Positions 44,176 through 52,785 of a stretch of 64,000 nucleotides of DNA are shown here, piece after piece. How positions within the stretch are numbered: the stretch's first letter is position 1; every line of letters begins with the position of its first letter. The notes beneath the pieces are model-generated. The model saw only the letters and a program-made list of their open reading frames with translations. It had not been told where the DNA came from and made no database searches. The DNA comes from Glutamicibacter soli (lineage in GTDB: Bacteria; Actinomycetota; Actinomycetes; Actinomycetales; Micrococcaceae), in contig NZ_POAF01000001.1 of NCBI RefSeq assembly GCF_003309065.1, forward strand, positions 434,001-498,000. Direction: 5' to 3'. The position numbers and the translations under genes were made by a program.

Positions 44176-46656
44176 ATGGGGGAAATTCGTGCCGGCCAAG
44201 TGCCGACGGAATATGTAGATGCAGTTGTGGTCGGTTCGGGGTTCGGCGGTTCGGTGGCAACCTACCGCCTGGCCGACGCCGGCAAGCAAGTGGTCCTGAT
44301 GGAACGCGGCCGGTCATACGGGCCCGGCGATTTCGCCCGCTCTCCGTCGGAGCTGTCCACCGCCTTCTGGGATCCCAGCGAAAAACTCTACGGACTGTTC
44401 GACGCGTGGACCCTGCGGGGCCTCGAGGGGCTGGTCTCCAGCGGCCTGGGCGGCGGCTCGCTGATCTACGCCAACGTGCTGCTGCGCAAGGACGAAAAGT
44501 GGTTCGTCAACGAATCCCCGCTGCCCGGCGGCGGGTACGAATCCTGGCCCATCGGATACCGCGATCTCGAACAGCACTACCAGCGCGTCGAGGACATGAT
44601 CGGGGTGGACCGCTACCCCTACCAGGACACCGCCAAAACCAACGCCTTCGAGCAGGCCGCCCAGGCCGGCGGCCACACGGTGTTCCGTCCCCCGCTGGCG
44701 GTGAGCTTCTCCACCGATGCGGACTCCCCCGCCCAGCCGGGCCGGATGCTGCCCTTGGCGGACTACGGCAACCTCCACGGCAAGCCGCGCACCACCTGCA
44801 CGCTGTGCGGCGAATGCGATCTGGGCTGCAACTCGGGCGCCAAGAACACCCTTGACCACAACTACCTCTCAGCTGCGGCGGCCACCGGCAACGCCGACAT
44901 CCGCACGCTGCACGAGGTGCGCGGCTTCTCCCGCGCGTCGGACGGCAGCTGGCTGGTGCGCTACGTGATCCACGACCCTCAGCACCCCTCCTCAACCGGC
45001 GACCTTCCCGAACGGCTGATCCGCTGCGCCAAGCTGCTGCTGGCCGCCGGCACCTTCGGCACCAGCTACCTGCTGCTGCGCAACCGGATGACCTTGCCCG
45101 GGATCAGCCCGGCGCTGGGCACCCGCTTCAGCAGCAACGGAGACCTGCTCGGACTGCTGTTCAATGCCAGCGAGCAGGTCGAAGGGCGCACCGTGCCGCG
45201 CCAGCTGTACGGGAACCGCGGTCCGGTCATCACCAGCACCGTGCGCGTCGCGGACGCGCTGGACGGCAACGGCGCCACCGGCCGCGGCTACTACCTGCAG
45301 GACGCCGGCTATCCGGCGTTCTTCAACTGGCTCATGGAACTCTCGCAGTTCCGCGAGGCTCTGCCCCGGGCCGGCAAGGTGGCCGCCAAGATCATCGAGA
45401 ACCGGCTGTTCCAGCGAAATCGCAGCAGCATATCTGCCGATCTGGCCATGGCGCTGGGCCCTGGACGCTTTTCCAGCACGGCGCTGCCCCTGCTGGGCAT
45501 GGGCCGGGACGTGCCCGACGGGCGCATGTACCTGCGCGAGGGCCGGCTGGCAGCCGACTGGACGCTGTCCACCTCGCAGGAGTTCTTCGAATCCGTGCGC
45601 GGTGCCATGCGCGGCATCGGCGACCAACTGGGTGCTGCTTTCAACGACAACCCGCTGTGGAAGGCCCAGCGTGTGGTCACGGTGCATCCGCTGGGCGGGG
45701 CGCCGATCGGCGCCAACGACCAGGTCGGCGTCTGCGACCCGTGGTCGGAGGTGTACGGCCAGCCGGGCCTGTACGTGGTGGACGGCGCCGCCATGCCCGG
45801 CCCGGTCGGCCCGAATCCGTCGCTGACCATCGCCGCGATGGCGGACCGGGCCTGCGAGCACCTGCTCGAGCAGTCGTGGGCCTCCCCCGTCGTCGCGGCC
45901 GGATCTTCCCTAGCCGGTGCGGCGCCGGAGGGCGGACCTGTTGACGCGCATACCGCGCAGGACCCGGCCGCCCCGGTCGAGCCACTGAATCCCCGGGCCA
46001 CCTCGGTGGCGTTCACCGAAACCATGCGCGGGCATTTCACGCTGGGCGTGGGCGAGCCGGCCTCGGGCCTGGCACAGGCCTCGCTGCGCCACGAACGCAT
46101 GATGTTCACCCTGACCATCACGGCCAAGGACATCGACCGCTTCACCGCCGATCCGCGCCACCCGGCGAGCGCCGAGGGCTTCCTCGACGCGGATGTGCTC
46201 GGCGGGCACTGCCCGGTGCTACGCGGCTGGTTCAACCTGTTCGTGCCGGATGAACAGGAACGCCGGCTGATGCTCTACCGCCTGCATGTCCAGTCCCCGG
46301 GCGGGCGGCAGCTGACCATGGTGGGTTTCAAGGACATCCATGACGGGCCGGGCGTGGACCTCTGGCCGGATACCACAACCCTGTTCGTGCAGCTGCTGGA
46401 AGGCCACGTCTTCCCGCCGGCACCGGAACACCCTGCGGCCTCCGGGCTGCTGGCGGCCGAGGACCCGGCGGTGCTGGGATCCGGCATCCTGTATATCGAG
46501 CCGCTGGACTTCGCGCGCCAGCTCACGACCTTCAGGGCGCAGGGGCCGCGCAAGGTCCAGGCGCTGTCGGCCTTTGGCGGGCTGTTCCTGGGGTCGCTGT
46601 ACCGCAGCTACCTTGCGCCGCGCCGTGTCCGGAAGAACGATCATGAATCAGCATGA
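44176..46656 (+). CDS. GMC-family flavoprotein oxidase/dehydrogenase, cholesterol-oxidase-like, with extra C-terminal domain
   Basis: The 826-residue protein has the FAD loop VVGSGFGGSVAT at residues 18-29, the GMC signature SSGLGGGSLIYANV at 88-101, and the catalytic His504 in HPLGGAP and Asn547 in PNPSLTIAAM. Residues 208-218 hold a CxxCxxCxxxC cluster (CTLCGECDLGC), as in ChoD-type proteins, where an iron-sulfur site has been proposed. The core ends near residue 567. After a disordered linker a second domain of about 220 residues (about 605-826) follows, with FTETMRGHFTLG and LHVQSPGG-RQLTMVGFKDIHDG; I do not know its function. The likely activity is oxidation of a sterol or other alcohol. 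It is gene 1 of 7 in an overlapping operon. Confidence 0.88.
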   Translation: MGEIRAGQVPTEYVDAVVVGSGFGGSVATYRLADAGKQVVLMERGRSYGPGDFARSPSELSTAFWDPSEKLYGLFDAWTLRGLEGLVSSGLGGGSLIYANVLLRKDEKWFVNESPLPGGGYESWPIGYRDLEQHYQRVEDMIGVDRYPYQDTAKTNAFEQAAQAGGHTVFRPPLAVSFSTDADSPAQPGRMLPLADYGNLHGKPRTTCTLCGECDLGCNSGAKNTLDHNYLSAAAATGNADIRTLHEVRGFSRASDGSWLVRYVIHDPQHPSSTGDLPERLIRCAKLLLAAGTFGTSYLLLRNRMTLPGISPALGTRFSSNGDLLGLLFNASEQVEGRTVPRQLYGNRGPVITSTVRVADALDGNGATGRGYYLQDAGYPAFFNWLMELSQFREALPRAGKVAAKIIENRLFQRNRSSISADLAMALGPGRFSSTALPLLGMGRDVPDGRMYLREGRLAADWTLSTSQEFFESVRGAMRGIGDQLGAAFNDNPLWKAQRVVTVHPLGGAPIGANDQVGVCDPWSEVYGQPGLYVVDGAAMPGPVGPNPSLTIAAMADRACEHLLEQSWASPVVAAGSSLAGAAPEGGPVDAHTAQDPAAPVEPLNPRATSVAFTETMRGHFTLGVGEPASGLAQASLRHERMMFTLTITAKDIDRFTADPRHPASAEGFLDADVLGGHCPVLRGWFNLFVPDEQERRLMLYRLHVQSPGGRQLTMVGFKDIHDGPGVDLWPDTTTLFVQLLEGHVFPPAPEHPAASGLLAAEDPAVLGSGILYIEPLDFARQLTTFRAQGPRKVQALSAFGGLFLGSLYRSYLAPRRVRKNDHESA

Positions 46657-48544
46657 GTTGGAGCAGTTCGAGCATGAACTGGGGTTCCGCCCGCGGCCGG
46701 CGGCGCGCTGGCTGTCCCCGCCCGAGCTGGTGCGCACCGGAATCAAGGCGCTGGCCGCCCAGGTCTTCCTGGGGTTCATGGACAACCGGGAGATGCAGAG
46801 CATTTTCCCGCAGCGAGCCATGGACCTGGCCGAATTCCCGCCGCAGGAGCAGGGCCGCTGGATCGACTTCATCGCGGATCTCGGCGATGGTTTCGACGCG
46901 ACCTACACCATGGCCTGGGCGCTGGCCCAGCCCGAGCTGCAGGTCCAGGCCGCGCAGCCCGGCCAGCCGCCGGTAAGGCTGCCCAAGTCGCAGCTGCTGG
47001 TCATGGGCGGGGACGAGGTCTACCCGGCGGCCTCCGAACGCGCCTACGAGGACCGGCTGGTGCGACCCTACCGTGCCGCTTCGCTTCCGGGGCCGGCGGC
47101 CGCGCTGCTGGCCCTGCCCGGGAACCACGACTGGTACGACGGGCTGACGGCCTTCGAACGCATCTTCTGCCAGCAGGCGAAGATCGGCGGGTGGCAGACC
47201 CTGCAGTCCCGTGGCTACTTCGCCGCGCGGCTGACCAACCTGGAAGCCAACACGGTGCAGAAGACCTGGTGGCTGGTCGCGCTGGACAGCGAGCTGGGCA
47301 GCTACATCGACCGGCCGCAGCTGCAGTACTTCGAGGCGGAGGTGACGCGGCACCTGAAGCCGGGCGATGCGATCATCCTGTGCGCCTCCTCCCCCACTTG
47401 GGAGGCCACCGGCACGTTGCCGGACGGCGACCCGAACGCGAACAACGCGTTGCGCTACTTCGAGAACCACTACCTGCTGCAGTGCACGGACCCGGCGACC
47501 GGGGAATCGACGCCTACCGGGGCGCAGATCCGGGTGCGGCTGAGCGGGGACAAGCACCACTACGCACGCTACGCCCAGCTGCACGAGCAGGCCGGACCCG
47601 AGGACCCGCGCCGCGAGCAGCTGCTGACCTGCGGCCTGGGTGGCGCCTTCCTTTCGGGTGCCCGGCACCTGTCGCCCGAGCTGCTGTTGCCGCCCACCGG
47701 TTCGCGGGAGATGGTGAATCCGGCTGAGCGCCAGCGGTATGCGCTGGCCGAGACCGTGTTCCCGACCCCGACGCAGGAGCGGGCGCTGCACTGGCAGCTG
47801 GCCAACCCGTTCAGCGCGTTTTTCCTGCCTTGGCGCAACCCCTGGTTCAGTACCGGGCTGGGCGTGGTGCACCTGGCCTGCTTCATGTTCTTGTGCACCG
47901 TCTTCTCCGGAATCACCGGCGACTCGTATCCCGAGGCGCTGGGTTCGGGCGACTGGGTCCACGCCGTGGGCATCGTGGTGTTCCTGTTCGTGGTGCCGCT
48001 GCTGATCGCCCTGCTGCTGTGGCTGGCGCGCAATGCCCGGGGGCTGTTCCAGGACGGGTCTGAGGCCTCCGGGAAATCCAATCCGATGGTGCAGCCGCTG
48101 CTGATCGTGGGCCTGCAGCTGTTGTTGGCCTCGGCCATTTTCACCGGGCTCATCGCCCTGCCCTGGCAGCGGAACTGGAGCGCAGGGTGGATCACCGTGC
48201 TGCTGGCGGCGGTCTACGCCACGGTGCTGGGCGCCGCCGTAGGCACGATGGTCTTCGCCCTGCACCTGGTGTTCGCCCCGCCCGGGGCTGTGGGCAGGTT
48301 GAAAATGACGGCGCTGGCCTACGAGGACGGCAAGGGCTTCTTGCGGATGCACCTGCGCGACGACGGCACCTTGGTGATCTACCCGGTGATTGCCGATACC
48401 GTCGTCCACGACTGGGATACCGGACCCAGCACCCAGAACCAGATGCGCCCGGTGCCCGCCGACGGGCTGCCGCCGCTGCGGCTACTGGAAAACCCGATCA
48501 CCGTGAGCATCAACGGCTTCAGCACCCCGGGAGGTGTCCAATGA
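46643..48544 (+). CDS. Metallophosphoesterase with C-terminal membrane helices
   Basis: The 633-residue protein combines a calcineurin-like phosphoesterase domain (about 70-370) with four predicted helices (about 408-430, 445-470, 490-515 and 520-545) and a soluble C-terminal tail. Motifs visible are DFIADLGDGFD, VMGGDEVYP, LPGNHDWYDG and SGDKHHYARY, the last giving the GDxHH metal site. The usual DxH opening is replaced by D-L-GDGFD, so metal ligation may differ from the family norm. Its ATG lies 14 nt inside the GMC gene. A phosphate ester of the same substrate, or a phospholipid, is a possible target; this is inference. Confidence 0.85.
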   Translation: MNQHELEQFEHELGFRPRPAARWLSPPELVRTGIKALAAQVFLGFMDNREMQSIFPQRAMDLAEFPPQEQGRWIDFIADLGDGFDATYTMAWALAQPELQVQAAQPGQPPVRLPKSQLLVMGGDEVYPAASERAYEDRLVRPYRAASLPGPAAALLALPGNHDWYDGLTAFERIFCQQAKIGGWQTLQSRGYFAARLTNLEANTVQKTWWLVALDSELGSYIDRPQLQYFEAEVTRHLKPGDAIILCASSPTWEATGTLPDGDPNANNALRYFENHYLLQCTDPATGESTPTGAQIRVRLSGDKHHYARYAQLHEQAGPEDPRREQLLTCGLGGAFLSGARHLSPELLLPPTGSREMVNPAERQRYALAETVFPTPTQERALHWQLANPFSAFFLPWRNPWFSTGLGVVHLACFMFLCTVFSGITGDSYPEALGSGDWVHAVGIVVFLFVVPLLIALLLWLARNARGLFQDGSEASGKSNPMVQPLLIVGLQLLLASAIFTGLIALPWQRNWSAGWITVLLAAVYATVLGAAVGTMVFALHLVFAPPGAVGRLKMTALAYEDGKGFLRMHLRDDGTLVIYPVIADTVVHDWDTGPSTQNQMRPVPADGLPPLRLLENPITVSINGFSTPGGVQ

Positions 48545-49593
48545 CCACCATGCAGACAACCCGCGCCGATCATGCGACCGAGGTGGTGCAGTTCCGCGCC
48601 GACGACGGGCTGCCGCTGACACTGGTGCATGTCGCCTCGCGGCGCCGCCCGGACGCCCCGCGCGGGCCGGTGCTGCTGGTGCACGGGGCCGGGGTGCGCG
48701 CCGAGCTGTTCCGCCCGCCGATCGCGCGCACCCTGGTGGACGCCCTGCTGGATGAGGGCTGGGACGTGTGGATGCTGAACTGGCGTGCGTCCATCGACCT
48801 GCCGCCGGTGGCCTGGACGCTGGACGACGCGGCGGTGTTCGACCATCCTGCGGCGGTGCGCGAGGTGCTGGCGCGCACCGGGGCGGATTCGCTGGCCGCG
48901 TTCGTGCACTGCCAGGGCTCGACCTCCTTCACCATGGCCGCGGTGGCAGGGCTGCTGCCGCAGGTGCGCACCATCGTCTCCAACGCCTGTTCGCTGTTCG
49001 TGGATGTCCCGTGGGTATCCCGGCAGAAAATCACCCACCTGCTGCCGCTGCTGGGCGGGTTCACCCCGATGCTCTCCCCGCGCTGGGGCTACAAGTCCCA
49101 GGGCTACTTCTCGCGCATCGTGCGTTCGGGGGTGAAGCTGACCCACCACGAATGCGACAACACCGTGTGCCGGCTGGTGTCCTTCACCTACGGGGCGGGG
49201 CATCCGGCCCTGTGGTCCCACGCGAACCTGGACGATGCCACGCACCGCTGGATCATCGGGGAGTTCGCCGGCGCCCCGCTGTCTTTCTTCCGCCAGATGG
49301 CCGGGTGCGTGAAGGCCGGATACCTGGTGCCCACCGGGCAGCACAGCCAGCTTCCCGACTCGCTGGTGGACGGGCCGCCGCGCACCGAGGCACGGTTCTC
49401 CTTTATCGCCGGGGCGGACAACCGGTGCTTCCTGCCACAGGGGCAACGGCGCACCTACGAATTCTTCGACTATTACGCCCCCGGGGAGCATTCGCTGCAC
49501 GTGATTCCCGGCTACGGACATCTGGATCTTATTTTCGGCAGGGATGCCTGGCGCGACAGCTATCCCTTGATCCTTCAGGAGCTTGCATCATGA
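48541..49593 (+). CDS. Alpha/beta hydrolase of the GMC operon
   Basis: The 350-residue protein has the fold elements: LLVHGAGVRAELFRPP as oxyanion strand, WDVWMLNWRASIDLPP, the nucleophile elbow HCQGSTSF (CQGST, a C-x-G-S variant of GxSxG), a GADNRCFLP acid strand and the terminal GYGHLD with the catalytic His. Large fused GMC-hydrolase proteins exist in other bacteria, so a joint action with the GMC enzyme is plausible. ATGA overlap with the phosphoesterase gene gives coupling. No signal peptide is seen. Confidence 0.85.
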   Translation: MTTMQTTRADHATEVVQFRADDGLPLTLVHVASRRRPDAPRGPVLLVHGAGVRAELFRPPIARTLVDALLDEGWDVWMLNWRASIDLPPVAWTLDDAAVFDHPAAVREVLARTGADSLAAFVHCQGSTSFTMAAVAGLLPQVRTIVSNACSLFVDVPWVSRQKITHLLPLLGGFTPMLSPRWGYKSQGYFSRIVRSGVKLTHHECDNTVCRLVSFTYGAGHPALWSHANLDDATHRWIIGEFAGAPLSFFRQMAGCVKAGYLVPTGQHSQLPDSLVDGPPRTEARFSFIAGADNRCFLPQGQRRTYEFFDYYAPGEHSLHVIPGYGHLDLIFGRDAWRDSYPLILQELAS

Positions 49594-50516
49594 ATCTGCT
49601 ACCCCCGCTGCGCTCGGCGCTGCGCCTGCTGCCCTCGGCACTGCCGGCTCGGCAGCGGCAACTGTCCGGGCAGAAGGCCACCGTGGACGGCATCAGCTAC
49701 CTGCTGCCGGTCAATTCCGAACCCTCGCCGGTGCTGATGACCGCGTTTCCCATTGACGCCCGTGCCGCCGCGAAGCTGATCCCGGGCGAAGAGCTGCATC
49801 CGTTCAGGCTGCCAGGCGGACGCTCGCTGCTGGTGGTCACCGTGATCAACTACCTTGCCACGGACATCGGCGCCTACATCGAATACTCGCTGGCGCTGGC
49901 TGTCACCCGTGGCATGCGCCCGGCACCGCCGCTGCTGCCCATGCTGTTCCAGAAAACCCTGAACCTGGGGCAGTACGTGGTGGATTTGCCGGTGAGCACT
50001 GAAATTTCGGTCAAGGGCGGCAAGGGGATCTGGGGCATGCCGAAGCACCAGGCCAGCTTGGACTTCAAGGTGACGGAGCAGACGGTGTCCAGCGCCTATG
50101 AGCTGGACGGGGTGAAGGGCGCGCTGGTGGAGATCGAGCGCCCGGCGCCCACCGCGCTGCCGATCAAGGTCGGCGCGGTGAACTACTGCTCGTTCCGCGG
50201 CATGCTCTACAAGTCGAGCATCTACTTCCAGGGCACCGCCGACGTGTCGATCGGCCGGCAGGCCAAGGCGCGGCTGGAGTTCGGCGACCTGCCGCAGGTG
50301 GCAGGACTGGCGGGACTGGATTTCGACCCGCAGCCGGTGTTCACCCTGTATATTCCCGATTCCCACGGGGTGCTCGATGACCACTACGAGGCGTGGTTCC
50401 AGTACGGCCGGGACCGCGCCCCCTACGGCGGGGACGGCATGGATTCGGTGGTCGGGCTGGGGTTGGGCGAAGAATGGCCCGATCCGCCGCGGCGGGGCGA
50501 AAGCCGCGTCCAATGA
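49590..50516 (+). CDS. Acetoacetate decarboxylase-superfamily protein
   Basis: The 308-residue protein matches the ADC fold: KGIWGMPKHQASLDF near residue 150 corresponds to the conserved G-x-PK-x-A region, followed by a beta-rich barrel. In acetoacetate decarboxylase a catalytic Lys pair sits in an EFPKK-type segment; here the Lys in MPKH is one candidate, and I do not see a second adjacent Lys. It may be a decarboxylase, aldolase or non-catalytic binding member. ATGA overlaps with both neighbours place it in the operon. Confidence 0.78.
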   Translation: MNLLPPLRSALRLLPSALPARQRQLSGQKATVDGISYLLPVNSEPSPVLMTAFPIDARAAAKLIPGEELHPFRLPGGRSLLVVTVINYLATDIGAYIEYSLALAVTRGMRPAPPLLPMLFQKTLNLGQYVVDLPVSTEISVKGGKGIWGMPKHQASLDFKVTEQTVSSAYELDGVKGALVEIERPAPTALPIKVGAVNYCSFRGMLYKSSIYFQGTADVSIGRQAKARLEFGDLPQVAGLAGLDFDPQPVFTLYIPDSHGVLDDHYEAWFQYGRDRAPYGGDGMDSVVGLGLGEEWPDPPRRGESRVQ

Positions 50517-51010
50517 GTACTGCCCTGGCTTGGACCGCACTGATTTCGGCACTGGTGACGATCTTCGGCGCATCGTTGTATCTCGGATTCATGACGGTGG
50601 CGCAGTTCTTCCTGCGCCCGGTATTCCTCGGCTTGCGGCTCGATGAGCTGTCAACGGTCTTCGCCGTGCCCATCACTGCAATCACCCGCTTTCTGGGGAT
50701 CATGTTCCTTCCCTTGTTGGTCGCCCCGCTGATCCAAATATGGCTGGGACGCACCCACGTGTGGACGCTGGTATTCTCTATCGCCGCCGCCGCGTCGTAC
50801 ATTTTCCTGGCCTTGTGGTACGCACTGTCCATGCGTCCGGTTAACCAGCAGCTGCTCACTGGCGCGGTGTCCGAAGAGCCGGAGTTGCGTGCCAAGATGC
50901 ACCAGTGGGTCTCGCGCAACTGGGCGAGATTCTATGCAGCACTGATTTACTGGGCGGCCGCGGTCGGCTATCTGCTGGCAGGCCATGAACTGTGGGAGGC
51001 ACTGCCATGA
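50513..51010 (+). CDS. Four-helix membrane protein, DUF1772-like
   Basis: The 165-residue protein has four predicted helices (about 8-33, 50-74, 84-106 and 140-158). A RPVNQQLL motif after helix 3, followed by W-x5-W-x2-F, recalls DUF1772/anthrone-oxygenase-like proteins, which act on polyketide anthrones in some organisms. That assignment is weak. ATGA overlaps at both ends tie it to the decarboxylase-like gene and to the next membrane gene. Confidence 0.7.
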   Translation: MSTALAWTALISALVTIFGASLYLGFMTVAQFFLRPVFLGLRLDELSTVFAVPITAITRFLGIMFLPLLVAPLIQIWLGRTHVWTLVFSIAAAASYIFLALWYALSMRPVNQQLLTGAVSEEPELRAKMHQWVSRNWARFYAALIYWAAAVGYLLAGHELWEALP

Positions 51011-51432
51011 AATGCACACACGTCGAATCCGGCCCCGCGTCCATGCTGGCTCGCGCGGCACTGGGGATCGGAGCGGTGACAGTGGTGTCCGGCGCAAGCC
51101 AGGCAGCAGCTCCGGGACTCGTGCTGAAGCTCGTGGGAGCCGAGAATTCGCCGGCGACCCGCCAGCTGTTCGGCACGGTCGGCATGTTCATGACGATCAC
51201 CGGCGGGCTGTTGACCCACTCGATGCTCTGCCGCCAGTCGATGCGCCTGGCGCTGTTCTGGTCGGTGCTGCAGAAGGCCGGCGCGGTCGGCGCGGTCGCG
51301 ATCGGGGTGCGCCGCGGCGTGTTCGCCCGCCGGGCGCTGGCCGTCGCGGCGTTCGACCTGCTCTCGGCCGCGGTGCTGGCCGCCGGCCTGGGCGCAACAA
51401 AGCTCCCGAAACATGAACGGTCGCAACGGTGA
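51007..51432 (+). CDS. Small hydrophobic membrane protein of the GMC operon
   Basis: The 141-residue protein has about four hydrophobic segments (about 17-36, 56-77, 84-104 and 109-131) and a basic C-terminus (KLPKHERSQR). I do not recognise a family. Its ATG overlaps the preceding stop (ATGA) and its stop overlaps the patatin GTG (GTGA), so it is the sixth of seven coupled genes. A role as membrane partner of the other enzymes is inference. Confidence 0.75.
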   Translation: MKCTHVESGPASMLARAALGIGAVTVVSGASQAAAPGLVLKLVGAENSPATRQLFGTVGMFMTITGGLLTHSMLCRQSMRLALFWSVLQKAGAVGAVAIGVRRGVFARRALAVAAFDLLSAAVLAAGLGATKLPKHERSQR

Positions 51433-52733
51433 AACGCTCGCTGGTGCTCGCCGGAGGCGGCATGCGCGTGGCCTGGCAGGCTGGTGTGCTGAAGGCCCTA
51501 GAGGAAGCCGACCTGGAATTCACCCACGTGGACGGGACCTCCGGCGGAATCCTGAACACCGCCATGATGCTCTCCGGCCAGGATGCCGACCAGATGATGA
51601 AGCGCTGGGCCTCGGTGAAGGTCTCCCAATTCTCCTCGCCGCTGCCGCTGCGCGACTACCTGCGGGGGCCATGGAACCTGCCGGCGCTTTCCGGCCCCGA
51701 AGCCATGGTGACGAAGCTCTTCCCCTCCATGGGGGTGGATGTGGACGCCATCCGGAAAAGCAAAATTCCCGGGACGTTCAACATCGCGAACTTCACCGAG
51801 AAGCGCAGCATCGCGGTCTCATCCAAAGACGTGGACCCGCAGCTGCTGGCGGCGGGCATGAGCTTGCCGATTTTCACCGCGCCGCTGTATCGCGACGGGG
51901 CCACCTGGACCGATGCGGCGTGGATCCGGGATGCGAATATCACCGCTGCGCTGGATCATGGCGCCAGGGAAATCTGGCTGCTCTGGTGCGTGGGCAACTC
52001 CCCGTACTGGGGCAAAGGCCCGCTGGAACAGTATGTGCACATGATCGAGATGAGCGCCACCGGCGGATTGCTCGCTGATTTCGAGCAGGCCAAGGCCGCC
52101 GGACGTGAATTCGTCCTGCATGTCATCAAACCGGAGCATCCGCTGCCGCTGGACCCGGTCTTCTATCTGGGGCGGATCAGCGCGTCCACGCTGATGTCCA
52201 TGGGCTACCGGGACGCGGTCGCCTATCTTGAGCGGTCTCGGCCGGAAGGGGTTCGGGCCGATTACCGATGCACCGCCATGACCGATGGGCCGGTTGGCGT
52301 CAGTTGGAGCGAGCGCCTTTCCGGGCATGGGTTCGGGCTGAACTTGACCGTGTGGCTGCCGCTGGATGATGCGGTACCCGGAGCAGTCACCGGTTTCCTC
52401 GCCAAGCGGCGCGTGAAACACCTGGTTCCGTTGGCCGACGGCAGCATCGTGCGCACCGCCAGCAGCTGGGAGTACCGGGCGCGGGCCCGGATCGATGGCG
52501 ACTGGGTGCCAGTGGCCATCCGCCGCGAAGTTCCTGCCGGGGAATCGATCTTCGACCAGCTCCCCCGGGCCGAGGCCGACATCGGCACCCAGCACCCGAA
52601 CCTGCGGATGGGATTGTGCGGACGGATCCGCATGCTCATCTCGCTGGAGCCCTTCGGTGCCCACGGACTTCGACAGCGCATCTTCGCCGCCAGGGACGTC
52701 TTGAAGATGCTGCGCACCGCACGTTCCGGCTAG
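51429..52733 (+). CDS. Patatin-like phospholipase
   Basis: The 434-residue protein has the patatin oxyanion loop AGGGMRVAWQAG at the N-terminus, the nucleophile GTSGG at residues 36-40 (GXSXG) and the Asp of the dyad in YRDGATWTDAAW near residue 155. The catalytic domain ends near 260, and a C-terminal part of about 170 residues contains a second all-beta-like segment (LNLTVWLPLDDAVPGAV, VKHLVPLADG). It should hydrolyse acyl esters of lipids. GTG start, overlapping the previous stop. It is the last gene of the operon. Confidence 0.88.
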   Translation: MKRSLVLAGGGMRVAWQAGVLKALEEADLEFTHVDGTSGGILNTAMMLSGQDADQMMKRWASVKVSQFSSPLPLRDYLRGPWNLPALSGPEAMVTKLFPSMGVDVDAIRKSKIPGTFNIANFTEKRSIAVSSKDVDPQLLAAGMSLPIFTAPLYRDGATWTDAAWIRDANITAALDHGAREIWLLWCVGNSPYWGKGPLEQYVHMIEMSATGGLLADFEQAKAAGREFVLHVIKPEHPLPLDPVFYLGRISASTLMSMGYRDAVAYLERSRPEGVRADYRCTAMTDGPVGVSWSERLSGHGFGLNLTVWLPLDDAVPGAVTGFLAKRRVKHLVPLADGSIVRTASSWEYRARARIDGDWVPVAIRREVPAGESIFDQLPRAEADIGTQHPNLRMGLCGRIRMLISLEPFGAHGLRQRIFAARDVLKMLRTARSG

Positions 52734-52785
52734 GGCTGCCGCCGCAGCGGAAGTCCGGAGAGAGACCTGAACCAGTCCAGGGTCT

